Assembly: GCA_903873735.1 (NCBI GenBank)
Contig: CAIQPO010000032.1
Span: forward strand, 1-18,859
Reading direction: 5' to 3'
DNA length: 18,859 nucleotides
Origin: Candidatus Collierbacteria bacterium
GTDB taxonomy: Bacteria > Patescibacteriota > Microgenomatia > UBA1400 > MFAQ01
This document shows, one piece after another, positions 5,406 through 13,113 of this stretch. The notes beneath the pieces were generated by a model. It was given only the letters and a program-made list of their open reading frames with translations, did not search any database and was not told where the DNA came from. A program made the position numbers and the translations under genes. Each line of letters opens with the position of its first letter. Position 1 is the first letter of the stretch.

Positions 5406-6299
5406 ATGAAAACAAGATTATTCATTTTTTCATGGCTACTTGCATCATCGATGCTCCTCTCAGGCTGTAATCTCTCATTTTTTAATAAAAAACTTGGGCT
5501 AATGATTACTTCAAACCCCCAAGCTGATGTCTTAATTGACGGCAAGAGCTTTGGAAAAACCCCTTATTTTTCTGAATCTCTAAAAGCCGGGAGTTATACC
5601 ATTAGGCTCACTACATCAGACAGCACACTTTCCCCATATGAGACTAAAGTCGAACTCACACCAGGATACACCACCCTCATAGACCGACAGTTTGGAAAAA
5701 CCCAAGACCAGTCAACCTCCTACATCTTAAGTTTCGAAAAGATATCAAATAAATCTGCTGTAGAAGTTAAGTTCATCACTAATCCTGGTAAAGTATCCGT
5801 AGCAGTAGACAACCAACCAGTTGGTTTCTCCGACCAAATCTACTCAAACATATCCGCAGGTGAACATACCTTTGATTTTTCTAGCCCAGGTTTTAGAGAC
5901 TTAAGGATTAGAGCTAAAACTTTTGCAGGTCAGCGACTGGTAGTCAACATGAGTATGGCCACCGAACCAATTGTTCCCACCCCGACACCTACCCCCCTAT
6001 CAACCCCTTCAGCCACCCCAACTCCCACAAAAGCGTCTTCAGCCCCCATTACTCCTCTCCCCAAGCAGTCAACCTCGTCAGCTACACTCGCCAAGCCTTA
6101 TGTGGAAATTCTTTCCACCCCCACAGGTTGGTTAAAAGTGAGAGAAAAACCATCTGCCTCATCAGCCGAGATTGCCAAAGTAAATCCAGGAGACAAATTT
6201 CCATACAAGGAGGCTAGTGCTTCAGGTTGGCTACAAATCGAGTACCAAAAAGGTCTATATGGCTATGTCTCTGGACAATACGCCAAGCTAGTTCAATAA
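5406..6299 (+). CDS. Lipoprotein with two PEGA domains and an SH3 domain
   Basis: Predicted surface lipoprotein that may bind cell wall. An N-terminal signal ends in the lipobox LSGC (Cys21). Two PEGA-like repeats follow: about 32-97 (ITSNPQADVLIDGKSFGKTP ... AGSYTIRL) and about 120-185 (FITNPGKVSVAVDNQPVG ... AGEHTFDFSSPGF). A Pro/Thr/Ser spacer (about 190-228, PTPTPTPLSTPSATPTPT) would span the wall. The C-terminal bacterial SH3 domain (about 230-297) contains GWLKVREKPS, GDKFPY, GWLQIEY and GYVSGQYAKLV. PEGA and SH3b folds often attach to glycan or peptide ligands; the ligand here is unknown. It ends 3 nt before the convergent UbiA gene with no terminator between. An extended -10 lies upstream, with a weak AGG before the ATG. 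Confidence 0.9.
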   Translation: MKTRLFIFSWLLASSMLLSGCNLSFFNKKLGLMITSNPQADVLIDGKSFGKTPYFSESLKAGSYTIRLTTSDSTLSPYETKVELTPGYTTLIDRQFGKTQDQSTSYILSFEKISNKSAVEVKFITNPGKVSVAVDNQPVGFSDQIYSNISAGEHTFDFSSPGFRDLRIRAKTFAGQRLVVNMSMATEPIVPTPTPTPLSTPSATPTPTKASSAPITPLPKQSTSSATLAKPYVEILSTPTGWLKVREKPSASSAEIAKVNPGDKFPYKEASASGWLQIEYQKGLYGYVSGQYAKLVQ

Positions 6300-6302
6300 A
6301 TC

Positions 6303-7220
6303 TTAGGCGATATAGTAAATAATTCCAACAGTAAGCAATACCCAAATAATTACAGTACTCATTAAGGGTATATCCGATAATAATATCTTTTCTGGACTCT
6401 CTCCCTCATTTTTTTCATAAATTAATTGCAGGTATCTCATAAGTCCGTAAACTACCAGTGGAATTGTCAACATTAGCCATTTTTCTGAAATTAGAGTTCT
6501 TGGAAGGATTGATATGAAAGACAATGCTCTCCCATCAGGGACAATCCTAGGATGATTAAAGGTGAAAAGAGAATAGGTTATCCATGTTGCAGTAGAAAAC
6601 ATTGCTGTGTACACATCAAGAAGTGACTCGGTATACCTTTTCAGCGTTGCTCTAGTTTCAGAAGTGGATGTAGTTAGCTCCCCCCTCCTTTTTCCGATGG
6701 CCAAAAACAGTGACACAGAAATTACTGTTAGCAGAAACCATACATCCATATGCGCAGAAATTACAAACGATCCGGCATAAACTCTTAGTAAATAACCTGA
6801 AGCTATCGTCAGCACATCGATAATGGGTACATGTTTCAAATAAAATGAATACAAAACCTGAAGGGCCAAATATCCGATCGCTGATACCAACAGGTATAAA
6901 TTTATCTTGGCAGCCAAATTTATGCCCATTACCACCAGCAACATTAATACTATTACAGCAATCCATTTGGGTAATTTGCCAGACGCAATTGGCCTATTCT
7001 TTTTTATCGGGTGTTTTAGATCCGCCTTAACATCTACCAGGTCGTTGAAGAAATAGGTCGCAGAAGATAAACACACAAACGACAAAAAAGCCTCTGACAC
7101 CAACATGAAATAACCTTCACGAAATAAAAAACCAGAAAAAATTAGAGGAGCAAAAAGAGCCAGGTTTTTTACCCATTGCCTAGGTCTCGCTGTTTTGAAA
7201 ATCGATAGAAGTATTGCCAT
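6303..7220 (-). CDS. UbiA-family prenyltransferase, DPPR-synthase-like
   Basis: Integral membrane transferase resembling decaprenyl-phosphate 5-phosphoribosyltransferase (Rv3806c type), which moves phosphoribose from PRPP to polyprenyl phosphate. Signatures are RPRQWVKN (12-19), the Asp motif NDLVDVKADLKHP (59-71) followed by KKNRPIASG, then LYSFYLKHVPIIDV and LAIGKRRGEL (second Asp/Arg region). About eight to nine hydrophobic segments cover the chain, 305 residues, the usual size. RPRQWVKN so near the N-terminus supports the ATG at 7220. It overlaps the upstream WecA-like gene by 52 nt. This is the last gene of the minus-strand cluster. Substrate and product (for example polyprenyl-phosphoryl ribose or arabinose donors) are inferred; no DprE-like epimerase is seen here. 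Confidence 0.88.
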   Translation of the reverse strand: MAILLSIFKTARPRQWVKNLALFAPLIFSGFLFREGYFMLVSEAFLSFVCLSSATYFFNDLVDVKADLKHPIKKNRPIASGKLPKWIAVIVLMLLVVMGINLAAKINLYLLVSAIGYLALQVLYSFYLKHVPIIDVLTIASGYLLRVYAGSFVISAHMDVWFLLTVISVSLFLAIGKRRGELTTSTSETRATLKRYTESLLDVYTAMFSTATWITYSLFTFNHPRIVPDGRALSFISILPRTLISEKWLMLTIPLVVYGLMRYLQLIYEKNEGESPEKILLSDIPLMSTVIIWVLLTVGIIYYIA

Positions 7221-8266
7221 ATACTAAAAACTGCCATTAACGCCACCAAGGTCATTATAACTAATAATTTAATTTTAGCTTCAAAGTTCAAGGCTACTAC
7301 ACCAAGCACCCCAGTAGCCAACCAATAAAACAAAGCTACCCCTTTTTTGCTCCAACCCATATTCAAGAGTTTGTGATGAAGGTGGTTTTTGTCTCCCCAC
7401 ACTGGTGATTTTCCAGCTATTACTCTTCTTGTCATAGTGTATACAAAATCAATCAGTGGCACACCCAACACCACCAGGAGCGCCCCTACCTTTGCTGTTG
7501 CCAAGATAGACACTACTCCCAGGAGCAAGCCAGCCAGAGAGGTTGCAGAGTACCCAGGCATTATTTTTTGAGGATAAAAATGGTAAACAGTAAGACCCAA
7601 GAACGCTCCCCCTAAAGCAAAAGCTAGTGTTGACACTGGCCATTGTGTAATATCAGCCGAGTAGTTTAGAGAGATCATCCCTAGCACCACTGCAGCAATA
7701 GTAATAACTCCACTAATTTGACCATCAACGCCTGATGACCAGTTAATCGCATTCATCAATATAGGTATCCAGAGTAATGCAAATAAGTCGGCCAAAATCC
7801 ATATCTGAAAGATATTCCCAATAAACGAAAGTGTAATTTTTAACGCTGCTAAATCAATAATGCCCCCAAATGGATTAGAAACAAACGAAATTCCAATGCC
7901 TGAGGCTACAATTATGATTGCTGCTAAGAAATTAAAACCCAGCCTTTTATAAGGATTCACCCCCTTAATATCGTCTACAAGACCCACGATTGTTGTAAGA
8001 ATACACGCCACAAACACCGCTATGAGATGGTAGTCAAGCTCGATAAGGCACAAGGTTGTAATCAGCACAGAAACTAATACCGGCAAGCCACCACCTTTCG
8101 GAACAGGATCCTTGTGTATATGTGCAGGATGAGGTGATTTTTTTGGATCTACCACCCAGCCCAACTTCGAAAAACACCAAATTGTTATTGGAGTTGAAAT
8201 CAAGCTTATTACTAAAGCCATGAGAAATGGGATAACTGTGATTTCGGCTGTAGGTACTAGGTTCAT
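7169..8266 (-). CDS. WecA/MraY-family phosphoglycosyl transferase
   Basis: Multi-spanning enzyme that would load a sugar-1-phosphate from a UDP-sugar onto polyprenyl phosphate, starting lipid-linked glycan synthesis at the inner face of the membrane. Family motifs: KGGGLP (57-62), VGLVDD (94-99, catalytic Asp pair), NAINWSSGVDG (172-182; the nucleophile-region Asn/Asp), PLIDFVYTMTRR and the uridine-binding HxHH loop GDKNHLHHKL (291-300). About ten hydrophobic helices, 365 residues. The loop and sequence resemble WecA/TagO more than MraY. It starts within ATGA shared with the stop of the upstream small membrane gene (4-nt overlap), implying translational coupling. The acceptor is probably the same polyprenyl pool used by the UbiA enzyme downstream. 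Confidence 0.92.
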   Translation of the reverse strand: MNLVPTAEITVIPFLMALVISLISTPITIWCFSKLGWVVDPKKSPHPAHIHKDPVPKGGGLPVLVSVLITTLCLIELDYHLIAVFVACILTTIVGLVDDIKGVNPYKRLGFNFLAAIIIVASGIGISFVSNPFGGIIDLAALKITLSFIGNIFQIWILADLFALLWIPILMNAINWSSGVDGQISGVITIAAVVLGMISLNYSADITQWPVSTLAFALGGAFLGLTVYHFYPQKIMPGYSATSLAGLLLGVVSILATAKVGALLVVLGVPLIDFVYTMTRRVIAGKSPVWGDKNHLHHKLLNMGWSKKGVALFYWLATGVLGVVALNFEAKIKLLVIMTLVALMAVFSIWQYFYRFSKQRDLGNG

Positions 8267-8610
8267 ATAAAAATATCAATTACTCTTGCTATAGATGAGA
8301 TAAAAAGGATTACTACAATCACTCCACCCAACAATACCGCCCTGGTAGTAATTGCATCCTCTCCCGCCACCCATGTTGCCAATCTCTTATTTAACAGATA
8401 AACCAGAGACAAGAAAAACAAAGCCACTGCCATACCCCATTTTGGAATTAGTTGCTGATCGCCCCAGGGTAATGAATAAAACCATGGTAACTCTGGTGGT
8501 AATTTATTCCATGCCCAAGCCAACATCAGCGAAAAAGTTATCAACATTACCAATCCAGAAGCAAAAATCACAGACTCTGTATTTTGCTTCTGGCTATCTC
8601 TATTTGTCAT
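8263..8610 (-). CDS. Small three-TM membrane protein (115 aa), unknown role
   Basis: Not recognised. A polar N-terminus (MTNRDSQKQNTES) is followed by three hydrophobic segments near residues 15-34, 58-74 and 90-112. Between the first two sits a Trp/Pro-rich stretch (AWNKLPPELPWFYSLPWGDQQLIP), which in orientation would be outside and somewhat recalls DUF1648-type 'LP..IP.H' loops, a weak likeness. It lies 6 nt after the GT2 stop and shares ATGA with the WecA-like gene, so it is translated with the glycan genes and could be an accessory subunit of one of them. Confidence 0.8.
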   Translation of the reverse strand: MTNRDSQKQNTESVIFASGLVMLITFSLMLAWAWNKLPPELPWFYSLPWGDQQLIPKWGMAVALFFLSLVYLLNKRLATWVAGEDAITTRAVLLGGVIVVILFISSIARVIDIFI

Positions 8611-8616
8611 ATTAAA

Positions 8617-10122
8617 TCACGCCTTTTTTTCAGTAACTCTATATTCAAGATACTTGCCCATCATTAGCCTTGTGTGGGCATCAAGGCCTGGAAGTGCTGA
8701 AAAGAAAAACCCTACTACTGGAAGTAATACAAATTCAAACGGAGACAACAGCCTCCTGATGAGAGGTACTCCGTCCACTTTGGGTCTAGCCTTGATATCA
8801 ATAAGCACCATTGTTACTAAACTAACCAAAGAGATTGTCAGTATTGCTGATGATACTTGAGGAAGTGTCTTCCCCATAACTGTTCTAGAGAAGGTTTCGT
8901 TTAAAAGCGGTGGCATGTTGGCTCCTAGAGTCACAATGAACCAATTAACGGGCCACATAAAGTGGTCTTCAATAACTTTAAACACTCTAATTGTTTTATC
9001 CCAAAAAGGCGCCTCAGTATCCAGAAAATACTTCTTGATAATATAAGCATCATCGCTTGCCCCCCATGCCCAGCGTTTTACTTGCTCATATGTATTTGTA
9101 TAAGTACTCCAAAAACCTTCCGCCTCTGCGGCGTCAGCGGAAACCGAGATAAACAGAGGTTCCACTTCTACCTCACCCTTCGTCGCAAAATATGTCTTGA
9201 AAAAAATTCTGTAATCTTCTGGAATTACATCTGTATCCCAATAATCAATGTCATCCATCAGTCTAAGGCTAAGTGAGTAGGTTGAAAAATTAATCAATCT
9301 GTCTGGTCTTGATAGCTGTGCCATGTTAATCACCGAACTCATTCGATTAAAAACTCTCATAGGCCACGGAATACGCTCAATGTTGTTGTAAAACACAATC
9401 GCTCCTTGCCAGATTTTTCTATACCTGTGGGGATCATCTAAAAACTGATAAGTTAATGCCGCTAGGTGATTGTGGTGTAGCGCCACATCGCAATCTACAG
9501 ATGAGATAGTCATCTTATCCATACTCCAGTCTTTATGCCTGGCTACCTCCTTTCGAAGTTCCTTGCCTGCCCAGGCTGCGTTGCTTGACTTGCCCACCAC
9601 CTCTCCTGCTAAATTTGCCGGGTGGTAGGTAAAAAACAGCCCAGCAAAATCATCACCAAACTTCTCCTTTAGCATCTTTACTCTCGTCTCGTTTATTTCT
9701 TTACCCGCCCTCTCCTCCATTGCAATCACCGGGACAATTTGCTTTGCTCCAATTGTTTGTTTCTTTAGTGCATCTAGTGTCCTCACTAATATTTCTCCTG
9801 GCTCTTTGTATGTAGGCATGACAATTACATGTTTTACCTCTTTCCAGTCTGCAAATCCCCTCACATCTCCCATCCAGTCATATTTTTCCCAAGCTTTGAT
9901 TCTGTAGTACGACATCACCGCCGCCACCGACAGAGTGATAGATCGATAGAGCCAATAAACATTAAAAGCGATAATAAAATACGCCACCCCTATTGGCCAA
10001 AACACCGATCCCCAAACAGGAAATAAAATTAAACTCCAGCTGGTAAAGCCAGGTAAAATTTCAAACAGCCTTTGGCTTCTTTCTGGATATTTTTTGATTA
10101 GTTTTGCAATAAGAAAAAACAT
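8617..10122 (-). CDS. Cellulose/hyaluronan-synthase-like GT2 glycosyltransferase
   Basis: Membrane-bound family 2 glycosyltransferase, probably processive, building or extending an envelope polysaccharide from a nucleotide sugar. There are two N-terminal membrane segments (about 29-66). In the cytosolic GT-A domain are MPTYKEPGE (102-110), SSVDCD (207-212, DxD metal site), PEDYR (301-305, catalytic base region) and QVKRW (347-351, the QxxRW motif of processive synthases). Further hydrophobic helices follow at about 390-490. There is no PilZ domain, so no visible c-di-GMP control. 501 residues. The ATG at 10122 overlaps the end of tatD by 25 nt. The sugar and the product cannot be told from the sequence. 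Confidence 0.9.
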   Translation of the reverse strand: MFFLIAKLIKKYPERSQRLFEILPGFTSWSLILFPVWGSVFWPIGVAYFIIAFNVYWLYRSITLSVAAVMSYYRIKAWEKYDWMGDVRGFADWKEVKHVIVMPTYKEPGEILVRTLDALKKQTIGAKQIVPVIAMEERAGKEINETRVKMLKEKFGDDFAGLFFTYHPANLAGEVVGKSSNAAWAGKELRKEVARHKDWSMDKMTISSVDCDVALHHNHLAALTYQFLDDPHRYRKIWQGAIVFYNNIERIPWPMRVFNRMSSVINMAQLSRPDRLINFSTYSLSLRLMDDIDYWDTDVIPEDYRIFFKTYFATKGEVEVEPLFISVSADAAEAEGFWSTYTNTYEQVKRWAWGASDDAYIIKKYFLDTEAPFWDKTIRVFKVIEDHFMWPVNWFIVTLGANMPPLLNETFSRTVMGKTLPQVSSAILTISLVSLVTMVLIDIKARPKVDGVPLIRRLLSPFEFVLLPVVGFFFSALPGLDAHTRLMMGKYLEYRVTEKKA

Positions 10123-10877
10123 TTTGCGTTTTTTGTTGTTTGTTCAAACACTCTCTCAGAATCAACATTCAGCAGTGATGCGATAAATTCACCCACAATT
10201 TTAACATTTTTAGGTTCATTTGTCCTGCCTCGAACTGGCTCTGGGGCTAGATATGGACTATCTGTTTCCAGTAGAAGCTGGTTAAGTGGTACTTGTCTAA
10301 GCAAATATCTCAAATTTTCGGCACTTTTATATGTAATATTTCCAGCGAAACTGATCATCATCTCTTTCTCCAAGCAATATCGTAAAAAGCCTTCAGAGCC
10401 GGACCAACAATGCATCTGAATTTTTGGCAGATCTACCTCATCAAAAACAGCCCTCATCTCCTCTTCGCTGTCTCTCATATGAACAATAGCTGGTAATTTA
10501 TTTCTAGATGCCATTTTTAGCTGGCTGACAAAGAGATCTCTTTGTTGCTGATAAGTTTGCTTTGTCTTATCCCAAAAGAAATCCATTCCGATTTCTCCCA
10601 CAGCTACTACCCTAGAAGAACGCTTAAGAATCTCATCAATTTCCACCAACTGACTGTTTTCAAATCGAAGGTTGATCACTTCCTCAGGATGAATACCTAC
10701 AGCGCAATAAACGCCATCCTCATTACTGGCCAGCTCGACCACCTTTCTAGCATCAACAATCGATACTGCCGGGGCTATTAAAGTCTTCACCTCATCCTTT
10801 TTAGCTTCTGCAATTACTTTTTTCAGATTACCCAGTCTTTTATCAGATAGATGACAGTGTGTGTCTACAATATTCAC
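10098..10877 (-). CDS. tatD: TatD-family metal-dependent DNase
   Basis: TIM-barrel metal-dependent hydrolase with deoxyribonuclease activity in studied homologs. Metal and catalytic residues are in place: DTHCHL (5-10), GEIGMDF (Glu of the bridging site), VHMRDS, MHCWSG and ETDSPYLAPEP. 259 residues is the standard length. The start is GTG at 10877, sharing GTGA with the metG stop, so translation is coupled. The metG-tatD pairing is common in bacteria. The 3' end runs 25 nt into the GT2 gene. No oddity in the active site. Confidence 0.95.
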   Translation of the reverse strand: MNIVDTHCHLSDKRLGNLKKVIAEAKKDEVKTLIAPAVSIVDARKVVELASNEDGVYCAVGIHPEEVINLRFENSQLVEIDEILKRSSRVVAVGEIGMDFFWDKTKQTYQQQRDLFVSQLKMASRNKLPAIVHMRDSEEEMRAVFDEVDLPKIQMHCWSGSEGFLRYCLEKEMMISFAGNITYKSAENLRYLLRQVPLNQLLLETDSPYLAPEPVRGRTNEPKNVKIVGEFIASLLNVDSERVFEQTTKNAKCFFLLQN

Positions 10878-12307
10878 CCATTTTTTTGATTATTAGAGTC
10901 CAATCTCCAAAATAGATTTTCTCCTCTAGAAACTTGCTCCTTATCAAACACAGACATCATCTTTTCTGCAGTTTCTGGTAAAAATGGCTGGAGATCGCAG
11001 GCAATCTTCCTAATCTCCATAATCATTGTTGCTAGCTCCTGAGCTTTCTTTTCTCCCTCCATCTTCCAGAGCTCCCTTTCGTTTATTATTTTATCTAGGC
11101 TTCTGATTCTCTCCCAAATTGACTCCATAACTTCAGAAAACTCAAAACGATCTAATCTCTGCAAGTACTCTTCATTAAACCTGCTTGTGGTCTTATCGAC
11201 ACTGACTTCTGCTTTTTCTGCCATGCTTGATACCCTGGCACAAAGATTACTTAAGCCGTTTGCCAAATCTGCTTGGTACACCTCCTCAAACGACTTTCTG
11301 GTCATATCACTATCTTCATTGACTGAAATCCTTGCCAGAAGATAGTATCTCAAAGCATCTGTGCCATATTTTTCTACATAATCAATTGGGTTAATTACAT
11401 TTCCCAGAGATTTACTCATTTTTTGACCATCAGCAGTAATGAAACCTCCAACCAGAATATTCTTGGTGTTTTCAACACCTGCAGACATGAGCATTGCTTG
11501 CCACATTGCAGACTGTTGTCTCAAATTATCCTTGCCACATAGTTGAACACCTGGCCAAAATGTATCAAAGCTTGAACTTGGATCAGGCCATCCTAAAGTA
11601 GAAATGTAATTAACCAAAGCATCAAACCAAACATACATTACCTGGGTATCATCATTTGGAACGGGTACCCCCCAGGGCATCTTTTCCTTCACCCTCGAAA
11701 TTGAGAAATCCTGCAATCCTTGGGAAATGAATTTCTGTATCTCCTCTCCTCTAAATCTTGGAGAGACAAAATCTGCATTATTCTTAAACAATTCCAGTAG
11801 TGATTCTTGGTACTTTGAAAACTTAAAAAAATAATTTTCTTCACTTCTTAGTTCAATTTCTTTTGTTGGATGAAGTGGACACTTCCCTTCCATCAGTTCA
11901 GAGTCGGTTTTTTCAAGCTCACAGCCAACACAATATTTTATTGAATATTCTTTTTTGTAAATATCCCCACTATCACCACATCTCTTCCAAAACTCTCTGG
12001 CAGCTTTAATGTGACGCTCGTCAGTAGTCCTAACAAAATGGGTGTAGGTCAGATTTAAAGCTTGCTTTAATAGCTTAAACTTCTCTGCATACTCATCGCA
12101 ATATTCTTGAGGTGACTTATTTTCTTCTAGTGCTTTCTGATATATCTTTTGTCCGTGCTCATCAGTTCCTGTATTAAACACAACTTCATCTCCACTTAGT
12201 CTGTGTGCTCTAGCCAGCACATCTGCTCTTACTATCTCCAAGGCAAATCCCACATGCGGTTCAGCATTTACATAAGGTAGAGTAGTTGTAACGTAATATT
12301 TTCCCAT
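10874..12307 (-). CDS. metG: Methionyl-tRNA synthetase, short form with HVGF
   Basis: Class I synthetase charging tRNA-Met for translation (cytoplasm). Signature YVNAEPHVGF (12-21) stands where most enzymes have HLGH/HIGH, so the last His of the HIGH motif is Phe. KMSKS is intact (296-300). The CP insertion holds one zinc knuckle: C126-VG-C129 and C143-PL-H146, a CCCH set instead of four Cys. The anticodon-binding helical bundle follows (about 340-470). At 477 residues it lacks the C-terminal EMAP/Trbp111-like tRNA-binding domain of longer MetRS. The ATG at 12307 lies 25 nt after the TrpR-like gene, with TAAAAT 7 nt upstream, so it may also be transcribed separately without leader. Its stop overlaps the tatD start. 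Confidence 0.97.
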   Translation of the reverse strand: MGKYYVTTTLPYVNAEPHVGFALEIVRADVLARAHRLSGDEVVFNTGTDEHGQKIYQKALEENKSPQEYCDEYAEKFKLLKQALNLTYTHFVRTTDERHIKAAREFWKRCGDSGDIYKKEYSIKYCVGCELEKTDSELMEGKCPLHPTKEIELRSEENYFFKFSKYQESLLELFKNNADFVSPRFRGEEIQKFISQGLQDFSISRVKEKMPWGVPVPNDDTQVMYVWFDALVNYISTLGWPDPSSSFDTFWPGVQLCGKDNLRQQSAMWQAMLMSAGVENTKNILVGGFITADGQKMSKSLGNVINPIDYVEKYGTDALRYYLLARISVNEDSDMTRKSFEEVYQADLANGLSNLCARVSSMAEKAEVSVDKTTSRFNEEYLQRLDRFEFSEVMESIWERIRSLDKIINERELWKMEGEKKAQELATMIMEIRKIACDLQPFLPETAEKMMSVFDKEQVSRGENLFWRLDSNNQKNG

Positions 12308-12314
12308 AACCCAT

Positions 12315-12320
12315 ATTTTA
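12315..12320 (-). promoter_or_regulatory. Possible leaderless -10 box (TAAAAT) of metG
   Basis: TAAAAT on the minus strand, 7 nt from ATG 12307, in the 25-nt gap after the TrpR-like gene. No Shine-Dalgarno is present before metG. No clear -35. Confidence 0.4.
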
Positions 12321-12332
12321 ACTCACATCCAA

Positions 12333-12692
12333 TCAGAAAAACCTTCTCAAGCCGGATGATATCTTCTTAGACCAAGCAGAAGCCCACTCGTCTGCCTTAA
12401 TTCTCCTAATAATCTCTTGCCATCCAGACCCACCAATGCTCGATGCCACCGTGGCAATCGTCGCCGAGCTAACCTTAATATTATTCTTGATGTCATCATA
12501 GTTTCTTCCCTTATCTAAATACAAAGCTATCCCTAGTCTTTTGATGAGAGTCACTCTTTCAGATTCAGTCAAAATATCCTCGACAATTGTTTTTATCAAA
12601 ACTGGAGACTCAATTTCAGCCAATGTGCCGTAAAGCATGTCTGACAATTGTTTTTCTAGATTTTTATTAATCGGTTCGGTTGATAGTTGCAT
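12333..12692 (-). CDS. TrpR/YerC/YecD-family DNA-binding regulator
   Basis: Small dimeric helix-turn-helix regulator of the TrpR superfamily, 119 residues. The family core is ILTESERVTLIKRLGIALYLDKGRNYDDIK (about 40-69), followed by the recognition region NIKVSSATIATVASSIG (70-86). The tail WASAWSKKISSGLRRFF is basic. Ligand is unknown: the YerC/YecD branch is not established as tryptophan-responsive. The start at 12692 has AAGGA at 5-nt spacing. A perfect 18-bp palindrome (12703-12720) lies between this site and an extended -10 that overlaps the stop of the upstream gene, so autoregulation is likely. It heads the metG-tatD-glycan cluster and may control it. Confidence 0.88.
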   Translation of the reverse strand: MQLSTEPINKNLEKQLSDMLYGTLAEIESPVLIKTIVEDILTESERVTLIKRLGIALYLDKGRNYDDIKNNIKVSSATIATVASSIGGSGWQEIIRRIKADEWASAWSKKISSGLRRFF

Positions 12693-12697
12693 ATCTG

Positions 12698-12702
12698 TCC
12701 TT
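12698..12702 (-). promoter_or_regulatory. Shine-Dalgarno AAGGA of the TrpR-like gene
   Basis: AAGGA with a 5-nt spacer before ATG 12692. It sits directly against the 18-bp palindrome. Confidence 0.65.
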
Positions 12703-12720
12703 ATTTAATAGCTATTAAAT
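12703..12720. promoter_or_regulatory. Perfect 18-bp palindrome, probable operator
   Basis: ATTTAATAGCTATTAAAT reads the same on both strands. It covers the start point predicted from TGGTATAAC upstream, the classic position for a repressor site, and lies 10 bp before a gene for a TrpR-type dimer. Confidence 0.65.
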
Positions 12721-12723
12721 TTA

Positions 12724-12732
12724 GTTATACCA
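12724..12732 (-). promoter_or_regulatory. Extended -10 TGGTATAAC of the TrpR-like gene
   Basis: TGn plus TATAAC (5/6) on the minus strand. The TAA stop codon of the four-TM gene (12725-12727) is embedded in the -10 box. No -35 is seen. Start point expected around 12717, inside the palindrome. Confidence 0.5.
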
Positions 12733-13096
12733 CCTCGTCTTTGACATGATCTCTTTCAGGCCAATTCTCCAAAACCTCCCACACTATCATAATTCCAATA
12801 ATCAACACCCCATTTAGCCAGATGCCCAAGCCATTAGCTCTAAGCAGAAGATAAGCCACAATTGCCCCCGACCATCTAAATGCTCGTCGAGCTGACATCA
12901 TTAAGATTGAAAGGGTTAAAAAAATCGCCACACTCAAGGCAATCGTCATAGGGAGAAAAATTCCAGGTATCAAAAAATTCCTGATTTGATCTGGTGATGT
13001 GGTACGAGCTAAAACTACCACCAATAACCAAAACAAAACACAAAACACTACCAGCCAAAAATAGTTTTTTCCTTTTTTGTGATTATCTTGCCTCAT
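12725..13096 (-). CDS. Four-TM membrane protein (123 aa), unknown role
   Basis: Not recognised as a named family. A short basic N-terminus (MRQDNHKKGKN) is followed by hydrophobic segments near residues 12-30, 42-68, 74-88 and 90-110, with a basic loop SARRAFRW between the second and third. The tail is charged (ENWPERDHVKDEVV). By the positive-inside rule the N-terminus and the Arg-rich loop would be cytoplasmic. It begins 17 bp from the rmuC start on the other strand, sharing a palindromic -10, and ends at the promoter of the TrpR-like gene. It is likely the first gene of the long minus-strand cluster; whether it is linked to it functionally is unknown. Confidence 0.82.
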   Translation of the reverse strand: MRQDNHKKGKNYFWLVVFCVLFWLLVVVLARTTSPDQIRNFLIPGIFLPMTIALSVAIFLTLSILMMSARRAFRWSGAIVAYLLLRANGLGIWLNGVLIIGIMIVWEVLENWPERDHVKDEVV

Positions 13097-13100
13097 TACA

Positions 13101-13110
13101 GTAATATTAC
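13101..13110. promoter_or_regulatory. Shared palindromic -10 for two divergent leaderless genes
   Basis: GTAATATTAC is a perfect palindrome holding TAATAT on each strand. It lies 6 nt before the rmuC ATG (13114) and 7 nt before the four-TM ATG (13096). The entire intergenic space is 17 bp, so neither gene can have a leader with a Shine-Dalgarno. Confidence 0.6.
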
Positions 13111-13113
13111 TTT

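Noticed and set aside
5960..6080. Nucleotide tandem repeat in the lipoprotein gene
   Set aside because: It is an irregular Pro/Thr/Ser codon-rich linker and not a unit repeat; it is explained as a wall-spanning spacer.
8107..8118. DnaA-box-like TGTGTATAT and other 7-8/9 matches inside coding regions
   Set aside because: Single imperfect matches in coding DNA are expected by chance; only the 2386-2414 pair is perfect and intergenic.
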